From positions 21,597,001 to 21,661,000 of the forward strand of contig CM074856.1 in the NCBI GenBank assembly GCA_037501455.1: a DNA stretch of 64,000 bases, in the 5' to 3' direction. The notes beneath the pieces were generated by a model. That model ran no database searches, was not told where the DNA came from, and saw nothing but the letters and a program-made list of their open reading frames with translations. This DNA is from Lantana camara. Lineage: Eukaryota > Streptophyta > Magnoliopsida > Lamiales > Verbenaceae. The position numbers and the translations under genes are program-made. Shown here piece by piece: positions 1 through 13,600 of the stretch. The first letter of the stretch is position 1. The number at the start of each line of letters is the position of its first letter.

Positions 1-961
1 TCGATTCCCGTCCGAATCCGCTACATATTCATCTAAAGAAGATATTATCCGAATCCATTTTAAAAAAGACCTTATTTGTATCCGGACGAATTATAAATGA
101 ATAAAAATATGATAATTATACATTTGACCCGTTTATACCTTCATCGAAATAATAAAATTCAGATCAAATTCCCAGCTCATAGACAGTTACCATGTTTTAT
201 GTAGCTCCCTGACTTATATACCACCTCTTAAAGATTTCAATTTCCACAAGATGTAGCGCATAAATCTTGCCACTTTACAAAGAGCAGAAATCATAATGAG
301 TGATGTCTTTAATTATTAAGAATTTTATTAGATTAATTAAAGATATCGTGTTTCAATTCTTGATAATGCAATTGTCTTTAGAAGATAGACTTTTACACCT
401 ACGTGGACTTCAACCAGCTCGATCCCATAATAAATTGGCTATAGCAGAAAAGAAAAACGAAAAAGGAAAACAAGAGCATAAACAACTTTTACGAAATAAA
501 TGAATTTGCCATGCATGTTTTACCGGTTTGGCCAAGAAAATTAGTAAGATCTTTGTTTTGTTTTCGTAATATTTCTTTTATTTTTTAATGGACAAGCAAA
601 ACTTAGTGACATGTCAGACATATTTACCAAATAAAGGAAAAACAAAGGATCAGAAATTGACTTCATCTTCTAAATTCCATCTGCTGAAAACCTGAATGCT
701 ACTTATAAATAACATTTCAAGACCTCTAAATGAAAATTTAGTCAAAGCCCACCAAACAAGATGACTTAGACAAATCACGGGACTTCTAATATAGCAAAGA
801 AGGCTCAAACAAACTCAGAGAACAGTAAATGATCAAACATACACAGATGTTTATATTCACCCAATTATACGTCCAATACTATCACAGAGAAACAAATGAC
901 AATTAAGAATGTAGACTTTTTAACATCAAACCTATGTAATGTAATACCTCGCTTTCATTCT
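1..961. other. Downstream flank of the FPA-like gene
   Basis: AT-rich sequence with no supportable gene. The part nearest 961 should hold the 3' untranslated region of the minus-strand gene, whose stop codon is at 962-964. The short open frame at 300-503 has no recognisable domain and I treat it as chance. Confidence 0.5.
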
Positions 962-3900
962 TCAAGTTCCTTTACCCTGCTGAATTTGCTGAAGAAGAGC
1001 AGCTGCCAGCTGCAGTGTTGCCTGCAACCGTTGCTGTGGATCACCCCCAGCGTCATCCTGTGCCACGCCATTCTGGAACTGTTGGTTAGCCTGAGCCTCT
1101 CGTTGAGATGCAGCTAAATTTGCTGCTTGCTGCTGCACTTGAGCAAATTGAGACTGTGTTGGAAAGTCGGATGAAATCTGCTCGTTTGGAAAATACCCGT
1201 AATTATCTTGGGGCGTTCTAAACGAGTATCCTGATTGGTCGATGATGTTTCCTGAAGGCTTATACTCCGATTGCCCTTGTTGTTGTCCAAGAAGAGATGA
1301 AGCTAGTTGAGACAGTTGTTCTGCTGGAATTTGAGGCTTTTGCATGTAGGGGATATTATCTGGTGTGTACCCGCTATGGTGGGGTTGCGGTTCTTGCATC
1401 ATCGGTCTGTGCATTGTGGGGTAAGACTGATTGGATGGTTGAGATGCGACGTTGGGATTCGGATTCGATCTCTGCAAATTCTGATGGTGGGGCCAGTAAT
1501 CCTCCCCTTGTCTGCTCAAGGAATGAGTGGGACCCACCGATGAAGGGAAATTCTCGGGATTATTAGTGTAATCACTCTGATAGGGCATAAATGGAATTTT
1601 GTCTTTGCTCTCGATTGGAGTAGGAGGGTCTAATCTGAGGACAACGCCGGAAATGCTGAGTTTTCCAGGGACTTTTAGGACTTTTTCTGAGAAATCCGAA
1701 GGAGGTACGAGGAATAACGTTGTCCTTTCGTCCAGTTTTGCAACAGCTGCCCTCTGTTTGTCCACGAGATAATTCATGAATTCGTTGTAATATGCGATGT
1801 CGGGATCCGTTGCAGGAACGAAGAAGACAACCCAAGCAGTGGATGATTGGTAGTAGTGTTTAGCAAGCATGTCTAAACTGGTTCTTGCAGTGCAGTCTAG
1901 ATATTCAGGTCTGCAGGAATTGAAAATTCGTTTTATGAGTGGTTTGACGTTCAAGAACAAACACAAGAACCTGATGAGAAATTAAAAGGACTGATACCTC
2001 ACACCCCCCACGAATTTTCATTTGCATTATTGTTTAAGGTTGTGATTATATTTTCAAGTTGGGGAGAGTTACACAGGCATGCCCGAGGTTTGACCTAATT
2101 ACACAAACACAAACACAAACTTCCTATGGGGTCTTAGATATTACAGAGACTTCATCTGGCATACTCTTCAGATTTGATGCAACAAATGTTCTCATAGTCA
2201 CGAATTTAAAATCAAATATAGACCGGTATGTGTTCAAGGGAAAAAAGGGCATTCTTAATAGAGATTATATCATTAAAATTTATCAAACCTCAAGGAAGTT
2301 TTGTATGAATAGACCAAATCTCATATGTCAGTATAATTATACCTTTTAAATAAGAATTTACCAATATTACGTTTAAACTCCAATTTTCTAATCCAGTAAT
2401 GGGGCCCATATACTTCTAAAATATTACTTTTAACATTCCTATAACTACTTGTCTGAACATACTTCCATTTCCACACCCCAACACAAGAATCAGCTCTTTC
2501 CAATAAAACAATATTTGAGAACAAAACACCTCAGCTATTCAAGATTTCTTGCCTCCAAGTCCCAAGAAACCAAAAGACAGAAGATCACATAAAGAGAGCT
2601 GAATGCAGATGCAAGAAAGATAATGCCAAAAAAAAACTACTTACAGGAGCATGTCAGGTGGTTTCCCAACTGGGAAGCAACGTGCACGACACACAGAAGT
2701 TCCTCCCTTAGCTATCACTCCCTCCCATTTCCACACATCTTTCGAAGAAGACTCGCGTAAATCAGGAGTCATCAATCTTCTCCTCTCAGGAGTCGGCAAT
2801 GGAAGCAAACCACCCTGAAAATCATCATTCCATTGATCGCCCCTTTCCCCCAAAACTCGGGTTTTGTTCATTAAGCCCTCAGGAATCGCTTTATACCCCG
2901 AATGTCTGGAATCATAGTCTTTTTCAAGAGGAATATCATGATGGATGATACGTTTTGATTTCTCCAAATCAGAGAATGGATATTCTGGAAGCTCGTTTTC
3001 AGGAAAAAATACATTGTTTGTCTTAAGTTTCTTCCTCCCGTGCAATAATGACACTTCTTCAGGCAAATCCCATGGGTCATCATAGATTGGATCTTTTGTG
3101 TCATAATTCTGTGGGGAGAATTCACGAATATGAGAACTTAGTTTTCTTGGAGGACTACTTGGATACTCATAATTATTCCTAGATAAACTCGAGACATTAG
3201 GATCACTGCGATCCAGATTCCGGATGAAAGGGGGAGATCTATCGGGCCGTTCGAATGATCCGGACCGTCCATATGATCCAACACGTGGTGGAGTCCTCTC
3301 ACGATTGGACGGCCCAGATTCGTTCTTGGCGAAGCAAATATGTACACGAGGATTACCAAATAATTTCCCATGCAGTGCTTCTTTAGCCCTGGCAGCTGCC
3401 ATAATGTGTCTGAAACGAATAAAGGCATAAGTACGACAGGGAAATGCGGTTATCTTCTCAATTTCTCCAAAAGGTGAAAAGGCTTTTCTCAATACGAATT
3501 CATCCATTTTTAATTGGGCAGGAAATCCAATCCACAAGACTTCACTTGGTTCTGCGTCTTTATCACTCATTTTCGATCTGTTTGGATGAGAAGATGATGA
3601 TTGGTCGGGACTAGAATGGTGGGTCCCTCTGTAGTCCCTTTGAGAAAAAGGAGACTCCCTTGACTTGGGATGGTCAGAATAGTCTCGTGATGAAGTGACT
3701 GATGATTTTTCCTGTAAATAATAACCAAAAACATGGAGTGTTTATCTACATCAGTATCATTGCTCCAGGGAAGGGAGGCAGAGGTTAAGTTCTATTCGAG
3801 CAAAAGGGATAAGAATCAGAAGGTACCGACAGTTTAGCCACCATCCAATAGGTTCCAAAATGAGTTTAACAACAAGAACAAAATCCAACATATCCATTGT

Positions 3901-6900
3901 TGAAAATTGAAATAGGTAATGTGTTGAAAGTTGAATAAAAATTCTAACAAAGGTAAAGTTCCCCCAAACAGCATATTTGTATACTAAGAGATGTATGAAA
4001 AGTTTGTTTACTCATAAACAATTTACAACCTATTAACTATGTGAAATCCCAATTTCCTCTGTCAACAATAAATTACTCAAAGCAACATATATAAAAACAC
4101 TATGAACTATATTTTAAATTTTCAATTGCTATTGCCGAACACAGTAACATACTACTTTGAGTCAATGATGAAACCGAGCAGGAAAAGTACTTTCGTGATA
4201 GACGGAATTTCACTTTAAAGTCTCATTTGCACTGCAAATTGAGCCACAGCAGACATTCCTTAAATAAGACCAGCTGAACGCTTCTGGTCGCAACATATAT
4301 AAAAAATTTATAAATAATCCAGGATTTAAATAACCTAACTCCAAGAAAACAACCCAAAATTTATTACTCAGGCATCTACCAAGACAGCATTAACATTCTT
4401 CAGCACAGATGAAGAAAACAGAATCTGAATCATATTTCAACTGTGGAAAACATAATAAAGAACAATCAGGAGCAATATATTTTTACATACAGAGCTCTAT
4501 TTGCATACCATCAATGTAGCTGTAATAGTGGACGTATAAATGAATAGATATACCATCTTTAGGGTAGATTTGCAACTGAAGGTTACTTGTGCAAAAGAGT
4601 TGACTAATAATGCTTCTGAAGGAGACTAGTGCACTTTGTCGAGCAGAACAAATTTAATGGAAGGACATTCGTTTGAAGAATCGAACGTAACTGATGTGCA
4701 TTATTGTCTGTGATGCTTTTCTACATATGCTGAAAATGAAAACATTCCTCAACTATAATGATAATGATCTTTTATCTGCTTACTGCTTACAACAAAATTT
4801 GCTTATAATTGATTCGACTGGCAGCAGAAATTATGAACAAGAAGACGACACTCTTCTATCAGGAGGAACAAACTGCCTGTTCTTGCACGGTTGTAGCATA
4901 ATGTCATATGCAAAGGTTTCTACTTGTGTTAATCTTTGTATTGACAGTTCAGTTTCATCCTTTCCTGTTGGGTTTTGGAACATAAGTTGGCATAGGGTAT
5001 ATGTTATTTGAGTTGAGTATGTTGTAGAAAGTGTAGGGTCCCTCCATCTTTCTGAATTCAAGGCAGGTTTGGTTGGAGATAAGAGACACCAAACCATTTC
5101 TAGAACATATGGCAGAATTATATGTAAATACATTAGACAGTTAAATCCGTAAAAACCTCCTTCAAAACAGATTGCCTTAGAAGACAGGATATCATAAAGA
5201 GGAATAGCTAGATGGAGACTGCGCATAGTATTACTGAATTCTGCTCTGGACTGAACAGCTCATGTAGAGGAGTATTTTCTGCAGTTTTGCAGACTAATCA
5301 CTCAATATTTCTCGTAGTTGTTTTCACCTTTACTGGAAGCAGGTGATCTTTTCTGATAAAGATCATTCTGCTTAACTGACTGTAAACGCTGAAAATTGTC
5401 AATCTCTTAAAGGCTGAAATCTGGTCAACTGAGGGAAAACCTATAATGATAAATTTCTTGCCAGCATTTGAAAATGAAACTGCAGATTGTGTTCAGCATC
5501 TCATACATGAATATGGATATAGCTTGCAGATTGGATTGTGTAAGATGCATCTGTAATGTTGAAAATTGCATAACCCGAGTGACCTTGCGTTGAGTACAGG
5601 CATCATAAAGCATGATGCAAAAGGCAAAGCAGCAACCAATCGAGGTGGACAGGTGGTGCAATTGCAAACAAGATTTAGCATTTCCATTGTCTGCTCTTTT
5701 TATAAATTAGTCCCTCATATAGTGTATGATAACTCATGAAAAAGCTGTTGATCAATTTTTTTGATTTCATAAAAAAACGTCAGGAATTTTTTCTGGATCA
5801 AGCAAAAGAAACAATAACGAAGTCGTTCTTTGTTGGTTTGAAGCTGACTAGACACTTAAGCTTCCAATAGCCTAATCAGATGCCTCTTGGAGAGTCAATT
5901 CAATATGTTTACCTAAAGAGCTGCTTGCTGCGAAGCAGCCCTAATGGTGGTACCCCAAATATTCTAGGAACAATATAAGAGATCCTGTGAGTATGATTCA
6001 ATTGGTCTTTGCATGGATGTATCGACAAATAACTTTCATCTATTTGAAGTCAATCGGTTTGGACATTTAAATAAATAAGCCTTTATTTTAGCTTCACTTA
6101 TGCAGGAATTACTTCATTATATACATCTTACCAGTTAGACAAGCAGCACCTACTGCACGAAAATTAGGTGTAGCTAACTCAGATAACATTATTCTGAGCA
6201 TGTGAGACAAAACGTCGTTCATGAGCACAATAATTTCACCTTAAGAAAACCCCTCCACCAGGGCAGTTGTCAACACTAATTTGAATCTCAATGCATTCAA
6301 CAAATGAAACGCCTGGAGAAAACTTTGCGGTGAGAGGTGTCTTTGATTACTGTTAAATGATGGGTGTAATGATATGTGGGCCCATTGCGAGATCTCTCCT
6401 AATCTATGCTTATCACTGTCTCACTGAGATTCAAACGTCTCTGTAATCATCTGAACTGTCCAACTTGGTAATTGTTAAGGTATGAATTTGCAGTTTCCGA
6501 TGAACTATGGATTTGATTTTTCCTTCATCATGTGCACCTTGGTCAACACAAATAATTAATTCTTTTTCCATACTCGAGTGTGTCCCTTTAGAAAATTGGT
6601 TCCTGCTCGCTATTCCGCTCAATGGGGAGCTTTGTTTATTCCTAAATTGGAGAATGATTACCTCCTCTGCAAGTTGCAACCTCTCCAGGTACCCTACGTA
6701 TTCTATCTTACTATTGCATATATGTCAAGCACTTGTACCTAGTAGACGAGACATGAGTTATTGAACCTTCTAAGAGTTTCCACAGTATCCACATTTTGAT
6801 GAAATGATCCTTATTTCAAAAAAGAAAGGTGTGACTTTGGATTGCAATAAGAACTGGCATGATGAATGTAGACCTGCTATTCAAGATACAAGTTTAACTC

Positions 6901-8260
6901 GTGCTTGTCAATTGGAAGGTATGAAGAACTGAAATGAGGTTAGGTGGTTATTTTAAATTGAAGAATGAAACTGCAGGAGTGTATGCTTGGTGTTTTCTTT
7001 TCCTTTTCCCACTTGGAATGCTAGAATCAGGGAATGCAACTGATTCTTTTGAATATTAATTGATTCGTGGTCGAGATGGATTTTCGAGGTCAGTGTTAGT
7101 TTTTCTGATACTCGGCATCATTGTCACTGGTTGCATAGTTATAGATTCCATAGAACTTGCGAAAAAATGTATATATACACAAGAAAGCCCATCGACATAG
7201 TACCATAAGAAAGTTAGATGAAGATTGACAAAACTAACCGCCTTGGTAAATTCAATTCTAAGTGGACAGCCTGCAACAGGAAAACCTTGAAGCTCTTTTA
7301 TGGCAGCAAAAGCATCTTCCTCATTTCTATAGTTGACAAAAGCATAGCTCCGACCAGGTTGAAATGCAATGCTCTCAAGATCTCCATACCGCAAAAAGTA
7401 ATGAGCTAAATCACTTTCTGCTAAGCTGTGAGAAAGATTTCCAACCCACAAGTGCCTTGACGGGGGATTGTTTCCCCGGCCATGGTGGGATTTCTCTTCT
7501 GATCTTGAAGGGTAATCCCTACGAGGTCTACCTCTTCCCTCTCTAAAGCTCTGTAAGAAAAAACAGGAAAGAAAGTTATTTACTTATTAAAACATGGCCT
7601 ACAATTTCTGAAAACACAAAGCCTCAAACAGCTGGGCCATTTTCGGTTTGTTAGAAAAAGCAATATAATATGTAATAGAGACTACTCCCACAGATTTAAC
7701 TTCAAGAAAGGAACGAAGTATCAAAACATAAGAAATCACAGCTTCAAATGTATAATGGATGATGCCATTCAAAATATACCAGTAGCTACAAAAACGTAAA
7801 ACAAATATGTATAATAAACAGCATCTGAAAGTGCATCTCCACAACATGCAGTGTGCGAATGTAGCCCCCTGAGCAATACTTCCTGTCTAATCTCCCAAGG
7901 GGAAAGACTTAAAAGCTAAAACAGGCCTAAATCAAAGTAAGCCGAGCGTCAAATATGGGAAACAACTTTCAATACAACAGTGTAGAGAAAGCAAGACGAT
8001 AAACGAAATCTATGATTTTAACACCTATACCGATAAATCGAATAATCACAGATTCGGAAACGTGAAACGAAATTGGGAAAGTTTGAAAATGACGAAATGG
8101 CTCAGCAGGCAATAGGCAGTAAAAAAGAGTTTGAATTAACAGGCCAGATAATAATCAAGCAAGAAAAGAACCAAAAACAATTACAAGGAATCAACAGTTT
8201 CTATTAAGAAATCAATGCCAGAACAACAGCAATCCGAATGAAAGGTAAGGAACTGACCAT
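962..8260 (-). CDS. FPA-like RNA-binding protein, two RRM domains plus SPOC domain (four exons)
   Basis: Nuclear RNA-binding protein of the plant Spen/FPA group, closest in layout to Arabidopsis At4g12640; FPA itself acts in RNA 3'-end choice and flowering time, but this copy's role is inferred. Exons on the minus strand: 8258-8260 (ATG only), 7239-7550, 2645-3711 and 962-1910. Each intron has GT and AG ends (donors GTCAGT, GTTAGT, GTAAGT), and the exons total 2331 nt, exactly 777 codons. The protein has 776 residues: basic N-terminus; RRM1 at about 35-105 (LWVGNL and RSYAFVNY as RNP motifs); RRM2 at about 162-235 (VLWIGF and RTYAFIRF); a proline/serine-rich linker; SPOC from about residue 431 (VWKWEGVIAKGG), spanning the last intron; and a long Gln/Asn-rich tail. 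True FPA usually has a third RRM, which is absent here. The one-codon first exon is inferred from the splice site and from how related proteins begin. Confidence 0.88.
3712..7238 (-). other. Large intron of the FPA-like gene
   Basis: This 3.5-kb intron separates the RRM1 exon from the RRM2 exon. Its donor is GTTAGT (7238-7233) and its acceptor TTTACAG sits just before 3711. I see no coding domain, terminal repeat or RNA gene inside; the short frames at 4694-5226 and 6431-6764 have no recognisable motif. The other introns are 1911-2644 and 7551-8257. Confidence 0.7.
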
Positions 8261-8460
8261 TTCTTTCTGGTCTGTGAAAATTCACTTCGAGAAGGGTCTA
8301 ACAGGCTACCAGACACGTTCGTAAACGATTCTCCTCGAATTATAGTCCCCGTAAAATCTTGTATCTCTGTGCAGCGATTGTTGTATTATAACCCTGAGGA
8401 ATTGGAAATTCTATTAGAGCAGAATTCTAGAGAGAGAAAGTGAGAGGATTAGGGTTTGGG
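8261..8460 (-). promoter_or_regulatory. 5' leader and promoter-proximal region with a telo-box
   Basis: Upstream of the ATG on the minus strand lies a CT-rich leader. At 8449-8457 is AAACCCTAA (minus strand), a telo-box commonly found near the start of plant genes for RNA handling and translation. The transcription start is not defined; I expect it near 8400-8460. Confidence 0.45.
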
Positions 8461-8499
8461 TGTATTGGGTTTTCGGGCAAAGAGTTCGTTATCCTGACA

Positions 8500-9480
8500 T
8501 AGTTTTGTGACTATGAGCATTGAGCACTCACGGGTTGTAACGAACCGAGCCGAAATTCGCCCTCTTTGGCTCAGGCTCGAGCTCGAGCAAGTTTGGTCCA
8601 GCTCGGGCTCAGGGGTGTTTGTTTCCGTCAAGCTTTATCCTTTTCAGTTTTCAGCAAATTGGCTCAATCCATGGTTTTTTTAATTCAGTCTTGAGTTTGA
8701 ATTCAAAATATAAAAAAAATAACAATAAAATAAATAAAAACCCTCAAATTTATCTTTCTATCTTCTAAAATGGGATTGGAATTTTTTAAAAAATATGGCA
8801 TTATAAAATGAAACTATAACAAATAATTAGGAAGTCCACAAATACAAATATATATATATATATATGTATATATCAACCCAAGATGGGAAGGGAGAAAAGG
8901 GGTCGGCAACAGAATGTCACAAGCAGTAGCAATGATAGTGGCGATGTAGGTGGCGACACAATGATGGCGACTCAACGGTGGACGATGCAGGTGGCAACAC
9001 AACAATAGACGATGATGGTGGCGACATTGTAGGCTTGGCTGATGGGGTGATGGTGGGAATTTGGGCGGGGTTCTGGGGCAGGGTTTTAATAATATCTTTT
9101 AGTAATATACATATATATATTTGCAATATCTAAAAATTAAAATATTCTAACTCGCGAGCCACGAACAAGTAACATTAGGTTTGAATTCGGTACAATTATA
9201 ACTCTAGCCATGGCTTAGCTTGCCTTGAGTTCGAAATTATTGAATTTGAACTTGAACATTATCTGGTTCGGCTCTTTTGGCTCGCGAACTGACTCGATTT
9301 GTATATATCGGTAGTACTGACTACTAACGAAGCATTCAAAGATGCCCATCGCTTAGGGACTACTTGACCAATATTTTACCACGTGACACCATTGAGATGA
9401 GCCCTTTTTACTGAAAGTCGGATTAACAATTTTTGCTACCCAAAATATTGAATTTTTTACATTACAAAAGATCTGTCGAA
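8500..9480. other. Non-coding intergenic DNA, possible decayed DNA transposon
   Basis: GAGCTCGAGC- and TTGGCTC-rich patches at 8530-8630 and 9150-9300 flank AT-rich DNA, a TA microsatellite near 8850-8870 and a GGTGGCGAC-type imperfect repeat at 8935-9060. The paired CTCGAG-rich patches suggest the ends of an old transposon, but I cannot define terminal repeats or a target duplication. No gene is seen. Confidence 0.3.
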
Positions 9481-9489
9481 AATCGACAG

Positions 9490-10012
9490 AATTTTCAGAA
9501 TTTTAGTCGGTTTTCCGTTGAGCGTCCAAATGGCTTCAAGGTCCTGCGTGGTATGACCCCTTTTAGTTATGAGTTAAAATATTCTGATACTATTTAAACT
9601 GTCAGTTTAATTGCAATCTTGAATATGCTTGATGTCTTTAATGAGATTATTTATCATTATTATATATATTTTAGGTACATATTACCTATGCGACGCAGGG
9701 TACACAAATGGTGAAGGGTTCTTGACTCCATATCACAGCACAAGATACCACCTTTAAGCGTTTGGCGGGGAACGACACGCCCTGCAAAGTGCTAAGGAGC
9801 TCTTTAATCTACATCATTCAGAATGTTAGAAACATAATTGAGCGAGCATTTATAGCCTTGAAAACACGTTGGGCTATTCTATGAAGCCATTCTTTCTACC
9901 GCATCGAAACACAGAATCATATTATCATGGCATGCCTATCTGTTACACAATTGCATACGAAAAGAAATGATCCTGGACCCTATTGAATCTGAGATTCCTT
10001 TTGAAACTAGAC
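9490..10012 (+). pseudogene. PIF/Harbinger transposase fragment (DDE_Tnp_4 type), broken
   Basis: Nuclease-domain relic of a Harbinger transposase. A first piece (about 9500-9560) reads NFSRFSVERPNGFKVL. After an intron-like gap ending TTTTAG at 9674 comes YYLCDAGYTNGEGFLTPYHS (from about 9680), holding the family's D-A-G-Y-x-N block. Further on, ERAFIALKTRWAIL and YRIETQNHIIMACL occur in another frame. Stop codons (for example after RYHL) and at least one frameshift show it is dead. The N-terminal half and the transposon ends are not found, and the partner Myb-like gene is absent. Confidence 0.75.
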
Positions 10013-10608
10013 CGAAGATCACAATCAAGTTGATTACATCTCGCACGTTGATCCATTGCCTCAGTAGTCTGCATGGAGAGATAGTCTAGCACTTAAACCA
10101 TATTGGAAACTTTCTCTAATCAAGTAGTTCAAGTGCAGATTTTAGTTTTCTTGTTTTAACTGTAACAAAATAGTTTCCTTTATGCTTTGTTTGTTTTGGT
10201 ATGTTGCTTTAGTAGCTTGTACTTTTTTGTTTCTTTTGTGGCCTGATGATCGTGTAATCTATTTAATGGGATTGGTTCAAGTATTTTCTTATTACTCTTT
10301 ATCTTGAGAATTAGTTTGATGTTTGAATTATAATCACTAATAAATTTCTTTCGCTTCAGACTACTCGTGATGGATTTCTTCTGCTCATAATATGGTTCAC
10401 AAGGTTCGCAGTTCAATGGACAGTCAGCTTTATCAGCGCCGCGCTGCAGAAAGTTGTGCACAAACACCGTTCATGGTCGCTCTCGAAGGAAAAAATATTG
10501 ATAAGGGCTTTTGCTGAGATTATGGCATAAGGGTAGAAAACTCTGAACGGGGTTCAAGAATGGTTTTCTAATCAGTTGGAGCATAAAATGAAAAATATTG
10601 ACATACGC
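10013..10608. other. Intergenic DNA without recognised features
   Basis: AT-rich DNA between the Harbinger relic and the first LTR. Open frames here are short and low in complexity; nothing is supported. Confidence 0.4.
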
Positions 10609-10627
10609 TGTAGCGCCCCACTTGAGG

Positions 10628-10662
<35 letters not shown>

Positions 10663-13600
10663 GAACGCCACAACCCCGCACCGTTGTACCTTTCAAGTGA
10701 TAGGAGACCTAGCACCCTCTCGAGTGATAAGAGACCTAGCACTCAAAAGACATGCCGGTGAACGGTTGATAATGATCATATGATGACAAGTATTGAAAAA
10801 ATATAGCTATTGAAAAATTGATGAATTAAAACTTTTGAAACAAGTATGGAGGACACGGAAATTCAAACTGATTACAATCTAAGGGATTAATATAATAACA
10901 ATAAGTAACTAAGATTCAAGAAGGTTCATGAGAACCTGACCGAATGAATATAGTAAAAGATTTCCTATGCTTCAAGATACCAGCCAGCAACAATTGCAAT
11001 ACCTGAAACCATGAGGTCAGAAAACATGTAGAGGTATTAGTCGAAGTGACTAAGTGAGACATAGCTTTAAAGAAAGTACTTGAAAGTAAGAGATTAAAAG
11101 ATATTTGAATGACATAATTTACCGTAAAGGTAAAGTTTGCTAGATAAAGATTCTAATACAATACTTGGAAAATGAGAGTTTCTTGGAAACGTTTTGCATG
11201 AATGAGACTGATGTCACACGTACACACATGACATGAATGGTTCATATGATTTTCATAAAACAGGATAGGGGTAGGAATAACTTTGATAAATATGAACCAA
11301 TGGTTATCAATGATTTTGTCTGCAAGCTAGGCTTCTCTGTCTTTAACTCCTTGAAATAATGAACGATGAGCGATGTTGGACAGAGATCAATTACATCGTG
11401 AACACACACACATGCACCATCCTCCTCCGGTGTCACTTCGGGCTAGCCCTAGGTGACCGATAAAGGATGAATAGAAAAAGATTTGCGGTCCTTTCCTTAA
11501 CAAATTGTCCTGACTTAACCAACCTCCAATTAAAGTCGGTGTCAATTGTCTAATGGTGGTGGTCGGTATTAGTGATGTCGTTGGAGCTCACCTCCCGAGC
11601 ATCACATTCACACATAACTGCCGTGTAGCACCCCCGCACTGTGGGTTACCACATCCCCCGCACCAAAGCCCAATCCACTTATGAAATGGGAAGTCTGTAC
11701 ATGAACCAATCAGTGGCGGACGAGAGACAGACAAACACACACCTAAGAGAGGTGGAATGTAAACCCTGACTTCAAAATCAAAACAACAAAAGCAAGTGTA
11801 AAAGTGGAAGCATACAAATCAAATTAGATCATACAAGAGCAGTGGACGGGTTCAACTAGCATAGATCCCTAATCCCAAAATTGAACATAAATTATAAATA
11901 CAAACGAGTTCAACTATCCTAAAACCCTGTCTCGAATTCATATCATAACATAAACAAAATATATATACATTCATTTGTACCTACTTATTCGAATTACAAT
12001 ATGCTTATGCAAAAGACTCAAACTTGTGCAAAAGACTCGAGGGACTCGACTCACACTGCCTAACTCGAACTCTGAAATAGAACCTGCAAGCAAAAAATGT
12101 TGGGGAGGGAGAGGGTCAGTCACACTGACTGAGTGAGGGGCTACCCACACACACCTACATATATATAAGAACACAGCACGTTCAAATCATAATGTTCGTG
12201 TAACAGCCCAGAATAGGGCCTCGATGAAAATGGTAAGATAAGGGCAATGGTAAAGCGTTTATATATCATGATCCAACTCTACAAACCTTCATACATTGCA
12301 TTCTTATGTGATCAAAGTGCTTATATGTGACCTACAGTGTTTTAAGGGGATTTCTTAGTTGTAAACCCAGTTTACTATTTATTTTTCGAGCCTACTTTGC
12401 TCAATGCTTCAATGGAACCCTACAGGTTCATCACTCATGTTTTCCAACAGTTTGAACTTATTTTCCAAGCTTCGGAACCTTTCTTGAACCAAAAAGGACA
12501 CTTTGGGAACTTACCGACTAAAGTTACTATTCATCTTGTAAACGAGTTTTGATTCGGACACCCTTTGCAACCCAAGTTTATAGTTGAATAATTCCCTGAG
12601 TCGATACGAGTCTATTGGTATTAGTCTTGACTCGAAAATCTATTTTTGAACTTTGTTTTAAAGAAAACGTTTGAGCTAAAATACTATTCACTATTCCTTT
12701 TACGAACGGGTTTTCGTTCGGAGAACTTGTACTCTTCAAATTTGCATTTAAAATACTCCTTGATTTATTTCAAGACTTTTGAGATTCATTACAACTCTTG
12801 ATTCAAGCCCTAGCTCGAGTTTTAAAGAAAATGCTTCAAAAATGAGTTTATTATTCATCCCACATTTCTAACTTTTTATCTGTAAAACATTTCATAGTCA
12901 ATATTGGGCTTAAAACGCTTCTTGATTTATTTTATAACTTTTTGACACTATCCGGACTTTCAAATCATCTTTGAGGGTCGTGTTATATTCGTGTTTTGTC
13001 AAAAGATCAAAGTCACTATTCTTTAAAATTAAAATATCTTTTAAACGGTAAATCTGTTTTGTTCGAGTAAATATTCGTTTCGAAGCTAATTTTTGTCCGA
13101 TAGCAATGAGAAACTGTCCAGCTACTTTTACTCATGTTTGGGATGTTAAATTATCAAAATACCCTTTATTTTTCATTTTCTAATAATAGATCAAAGTTAG
13201 CTTCCAAGGTAAGCCATTCGTTCTCCTACCCTTAACCTAAGTTTATTTACAAGGTGAGGGGATTCTTCACACCTATAAATAACACTCCAAGAGAACTCAT
13301 TTCCTTGCTCAAAGTTGTGTTGACAACACCCATTCTCTCCCTCTCTTCCCCCTCTTGCCGTGAGGCACCCCCCCTCTCTTTTAGGTTAGTTGTTTTTATT
13401 TTATGCTTTAGTTTTTATGTTTTGTTTTGTTTAGTTTATGTTTTTATATTATGGTTTATTTATATTATATTTAGGTTGGGTCTTAGGGTCTTCCCTAAGA
13501 CATATAGGAGTTTAATTTATGCGTTTATAATATAGTTTTTATAACATGTTTGAATAGTTATGGTTTATAATTTAATTGTTTAGTATATGCTATGAAATGT

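Noticed and set aside
300..503. 67-codon frame downstream of the FPA-like gene
   Set aside because: No domain, low-complexity AT-rich context, and no start or splice support.
8814..9126. Minus-strand frames in the GGTGGCGAC-type repeat as small genes
   Set aside because: Low-complexity translation from a microsatellite-like tract, without any family match.
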